Assembly: GCF_048263965.1 (NCBI RefSeq)
Contig: NZ_JBLXDO010000001.1
Coordinates: forward strand, 1 to 64,000
Reading direction: 5' to 3'
Source of the DNA: Ferrimonas sp048263965
Lineage (GTDB): Bacteria > Pseudomonadota > Gammaproteobacteria > Enterobacterales > Shewanellaceae
DNA: 64,000 nt
Made by a program: the position numbers and the translations under genes. Under the pieces are notes generated by a model. That model did no database searches, was not told where the DNA came from, and was given only the letters and a program-made list of their open reading frames with translations. Below are positions 63,419-64,000 of this stretch, piece after piece. Position 1 is the stretch's first letter, and every line of letters starts with the position of its first letter.

Positions 63419-64000
63419 GGGGGTGTTCCTCGCTGACAGTATGAAACAGGTGGCCATTGTGAATCTGCCATACGTCGTGGCACAGCTTGGTCACCTCTGT
63501 GGTCTGGTGGCTGGTGACCATAATGCCGCAGCCTCGCTTCTGCAACTGAGTCACCATGGCGGCCACCACCTCTATGGAGTGCTGGTCCAGGTTGGCGGTG
63601 GGTTCATCCAGGAGCAGGATCGCCGGACGCACCACCCAGGCCCGGGCCAGGGCAAGACGCTGACGCTCGCCCCCTGACAGCACCTGGGCGGGGCGATCCA
63701 CCAGGTGAGTCAGTTCGGCGGCGCGCAGCGCTTCATCGATTCTGGCCTCTTTGTCGCTGCGGTTCATCGGCAGCAGGCTGAGGCTGTAAGCCAGGTTTTG
63801 ACGGACACTGCCGTCGAACAGGTAGGGGGTCTGATGCAGATAGATGATCTGACCCGCACCCACCTTGAGGCGCCACCAGGGGCCCGGCGCGCCATCGACC
63901 CTGCGCTCGCCGCCGTCGGGCTTGCGCAGTCCGGCCAGGGTCTTGAGTAGGGTGGTTTTGCCAGCGCCGTTGGCGCCGCGCAGCCAGATGCTCTGCCCAG
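63402..64000 (-). CDS. ABC transporter ATP-binding protein, partial (molybdate/tungstate-type by context)
   Basis: This gene runs off the right edge, so its N-terminus is missing. The visible 198 codons include Walker A (RGANGAGKTTLL), Q-loop region YLHQTPYLFDGSVRQN, signature LSGGERQRLALARAW, Walker B ILLLDEPTANLD and the switch His in VTSHQ. Frame is continuous to 64000. It heads the mobA-moeA-moaA operon, which favours a tungstate/molybdate importer such as TupC; other anion or amino-acid importers are possible. Confidence 0.85.
   Translation of the reverse strand, partial: GQSIWLRGANGAGKTTLLKTLAGLRKPDGGERRVDGAPGPWWRLKVGAGQIIYLHQTPYLFDGSVRQNLAYSLSLLPMNRSDKEARIDEALRAAELTHLVDRPAQVLSGGERQRLALARAWVVRPAILLLDEPTANLDQHSIEVVAAMVTQLQKRGCGIMVTSHQTTEVTKLCHDVWQIHNGHLFHTVSEEHPRASYQ

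Overview
The window reads as a chromosomal segment of a GC-rich marine gammaproteobacterium of the Shewanella/Ferrimonas type; Ferrimonas is my best guess. This rests on gene order and protein style: yibN-secB-gpsA, rsmD/ftsY-ftsE-ftsX-rpoH, gpmI-envC-ctpA-yibQ, a MobB-MoeA fusion, a multiheme c-type cytochrome lipoprotein and a MipA/DUF3019/two-component cluster. No database search was possible, so the genus is an inference.

Layout. 1-2939: a palindrome-rich spacer, then a long-chain acyl-CoA synthetase with a FadR-like operator and a hotdog thioesterase. 2977-9020: mtnC and the histidine-utilisation locus (hutI divergent from hutC-hutU-hutH, with a perfect HutC-type palindrome between them). 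9113-14812: MscS channel, acyltransferase, small secreted NTF2-like protein, ZIP-like transporter, and an HD-GYP phosphodiesterase divergent from a GAF-GGDEF cyclase. 14806-20041: DUF1145-rsmD divergent from ftsY-ftsE-ftsX-rpoH, then a YkgJ-type Cys-cluster protein. 20102-22086: AraC regulator and a tandem NTF2-like lipoprotein. 22129-26843: gpmI-envC-ctpA-yibQ on the minus strand. 27081-30413: yibN-(small ORF)-secB-gpsA, then an HI0933-type flavoprotein.

30078-37082: a nine-gene minus-strand operon for a multisubunit Mrp/Mbh-type cation/proton antiporter (E-F-G-DUF4040-B-C-D-D'-D''). The last subunit has no stop of its own and reads 336 bases antisense into the flavoprotein gene. 37401-42903: an AT-richer island carrying a PAS-GGDEF-EAL protein and a Cache chemoreceptor, bounded by a 113-bp direct repeat of the 3' end of a lipoprotein gene.

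42802-50634: envelope and signalling genes. These are the lipoprotein, two MipA/OmpV porin-like proteins, DUF3019, and two paralogous OmpR-type two-component systems pointing at each other with a secreted ClpP/crotonase-like protein between. 50795-55739: a SLAC1/TehA-type anion channel, an octaheme cytochrome c lipoprotein, and a two-component pair whose regulator joins a receiver to an ArsR-like winged helix. 55867-59537: dsbA (with a His-rich insert), a GNAT acetyltransferase, ubiK and rep. 59663-59856: tRNA-Arg(CCG) and tRNA-His. 60006-64000: molybdenum-cofactor operon (ABC ATPase, mobA, mobB-moeA, moaA), cut by the window end.

No rRNA, CRISPR array, insertion sequence, phage gene or known riboswitch was recognised. 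The most unusual parts are the repeat-bounded signalling island, the antisense tail of the antiporter operon, the receiver-ArsR two-component/octaheme cytochrome block, and the mirror-image two-component systems around the secreted ClpP-like protein.
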